DNA of 5,886 bases from contig JAITKH010000224.1 in assembly GCA_031278535.1 (NCBI GenBank), forward strand, positions 1 through 5,886. The letters are read 5' to 3'. The translations under genes were made by a program, and so were the position numbers. Below are positions 5,315 through 5,886 of this stretch, in pieces. This DNA comes from Planctomycetota bacterium (GTDB lineage: Bacteria; Planctomycetota; SZUA-567). Under the pieces are notes generated by a model. It was not told the DNA's origin. It saw only the letters and a program-made list of their open reading frames with translations, and did not search any database. How positions within the stretch are numbered: the stretch's first letter is position 1; the number at the start of each line of letters is the position of its first letter.

Positions 5315-5322
5315 ACATACCA

Positions 5323-5886
5323 ATGGCATACACAGTGGTCATTCCCCAGGACATAACCGAGCCCGGCAAGGCGTTTCTCAGGGACAAGGGCTATGCCGTC
5401 GTCGTCGGTTCCGGCAGCATCGGCCCGGAGGATATAAAAAAGGCAATCGCCCCCGCCGACGCCATCCTGGCCCGCACCGCCCCCTTTCCCCGCGAAATCC
5501 TCGCCGCCGCGCCGTCATTGAAGGTAATCGCCAGGCACGGCATAGGCGTCGACAACATCGACATCGACTACTGTGCTGTGCGCGGTATCCGGGTCTCCCG
5601 CACGGTGGGGGCGAACAGCGAGGCCGTGGCGGACTACGCCGTCGCGCTGATGCTCGCCCTGGCCCGGCAGATCATCCCCATCGACCGCCGTTGCCGCCGA
5701 GGGGCCTGGGGCACGGTCATGACGGCCGACCTGTCCGACCGGACGCTCGGCCTCGTCGGTCTGGGGGCCATCGGTCGGCAGATGGTGCGGCGCGCACGCG
5801 GGTTTTCTATGGACATCGCCGCCTTCGACGTCGCTTGGGACGAGGCCTACGCCCGGGCAAACGGTGTCCGCCGCCTAGATGTAGAC
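5323..5886 (+). CDS. D-isomer-specific 2-hydroxyacid dehydrogenase (phosphoglycerate-dehydrogenase-like), N-terminal part
   Basis: The frame opens at ATG 5323 (MAYTVVIPQDITEPG) and stays open for 188 residues to the right edge, so the C-terminus is missing. It shows the family layout. The N-terminal flavodoxin-like substrate domain ends with the signature LKVIARHGIGVDNIDID (residues 66-82). The linker helix VGANSEAVADYAVALMLAL follows (95-113). The NAD-binding Rossmann domain then starts with TLGLVGLGAIGRQMV, whose G146-x-G148-x-x-G151 is the dinucleotide motif, and D169 at the end of the second strand (AAFD) favours NAD over NADP. The catalytic Arg, Glu and His lie beyond the window. Such enzymes reversibly reduce 2-oxo acids to (usually D-) 2-hydroxy acids in the cytosol. 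Candidates include 3-phosphoglycerate, hydroxypyruvate, glyoxylate or (S)-sulfolactate dehydrogenases. Context favours a catabolic role, not serine synthesis, but this is inference. Confidence 0.92.
   Translation, partial: MAYTVVIPQDITEPGKAFLRDKGYAVVVGSGSIGPEDIKKAIAPADAILARTAPFPREILAAAPSLKVIARHGIGVDNIDIDYCAVRGIRVSRTVGANSEAVADYAVALMLALARQIIPIDRRCRRGAWGTVMTADLSDRTLGLVGLGAIGRQMVRRARGFSMDIAAFDVAWDEAYARANGVRRLDVD

Overview
The window is a GC-rich stretch in which every gene I can support lies on the + strand. Small spacings, Shine-Dalgarno sequences before each start and gene content suggest a carboxylate uptake and catabolism cluster of a Gram-negative bacterium, most likely a proteobacterium. 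The evidence is a lipoprotein-type TctC solute receptor, a complete TctC-TctB-TctA tripartite tricarboxylate transporter, and an ISAzo13-type insertion sequence. I cannot name the genus from this sequence.

Layout. Positions 1-255 hold the C-terminal end of an Ldh-family (malate/L-lactate/L-sulfolactate type) NAD(P)-dependent dehydrogenase. Positions 366-1151 encode a complete class II HpcH/HpaI-family aldolase with all recognisable active-site residues. Positions 1236-4320 hold tctC, tctB and tctA in that order, each gap carrying a GC-rich hairpin. A rho-independent terminator candidate (4351-4376) follows tctA. Positions 4405-5260 are a decayed ISAzo13-family element: 17-bp imperfect terminal inverted repeats, a TTA direct repeat on each side, and a transposase remnant whose N-terminal part is joined in frame to its C-terminal part by a large internal deletion. 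Positions 5323-5886 are the start of a D-isomer-specific 2-hydroxyacid dehydrogenase that runs off the window.

How the genes could work together (inference). TctC captures a carboxylate outside the membrane and TctAB brings it in. The two unrelated dehydrogenases, which in their families often act on opposite stereoisomers of 2-hydroxy acids, interconvert hydroxy and oxo acids. The HpaI-type aldolase splits a hydroxy-oxo acid to pyruvate (or a pyruvate analogue) and an aldehyde. The substrate cannot be read from the sequence. A sulfolactate-like or sugar-acid-derived substrate is one possibility.

I do not see a new defence, CRISPR or other unknown system. The most unusual parts are the miniaturised IS between the transporter and the last dehydrogenase, a roughly 180-bp unexplained segment inside that element, and the pairing of two dehydrogenase families around an aldolase and a tripartite transporter.
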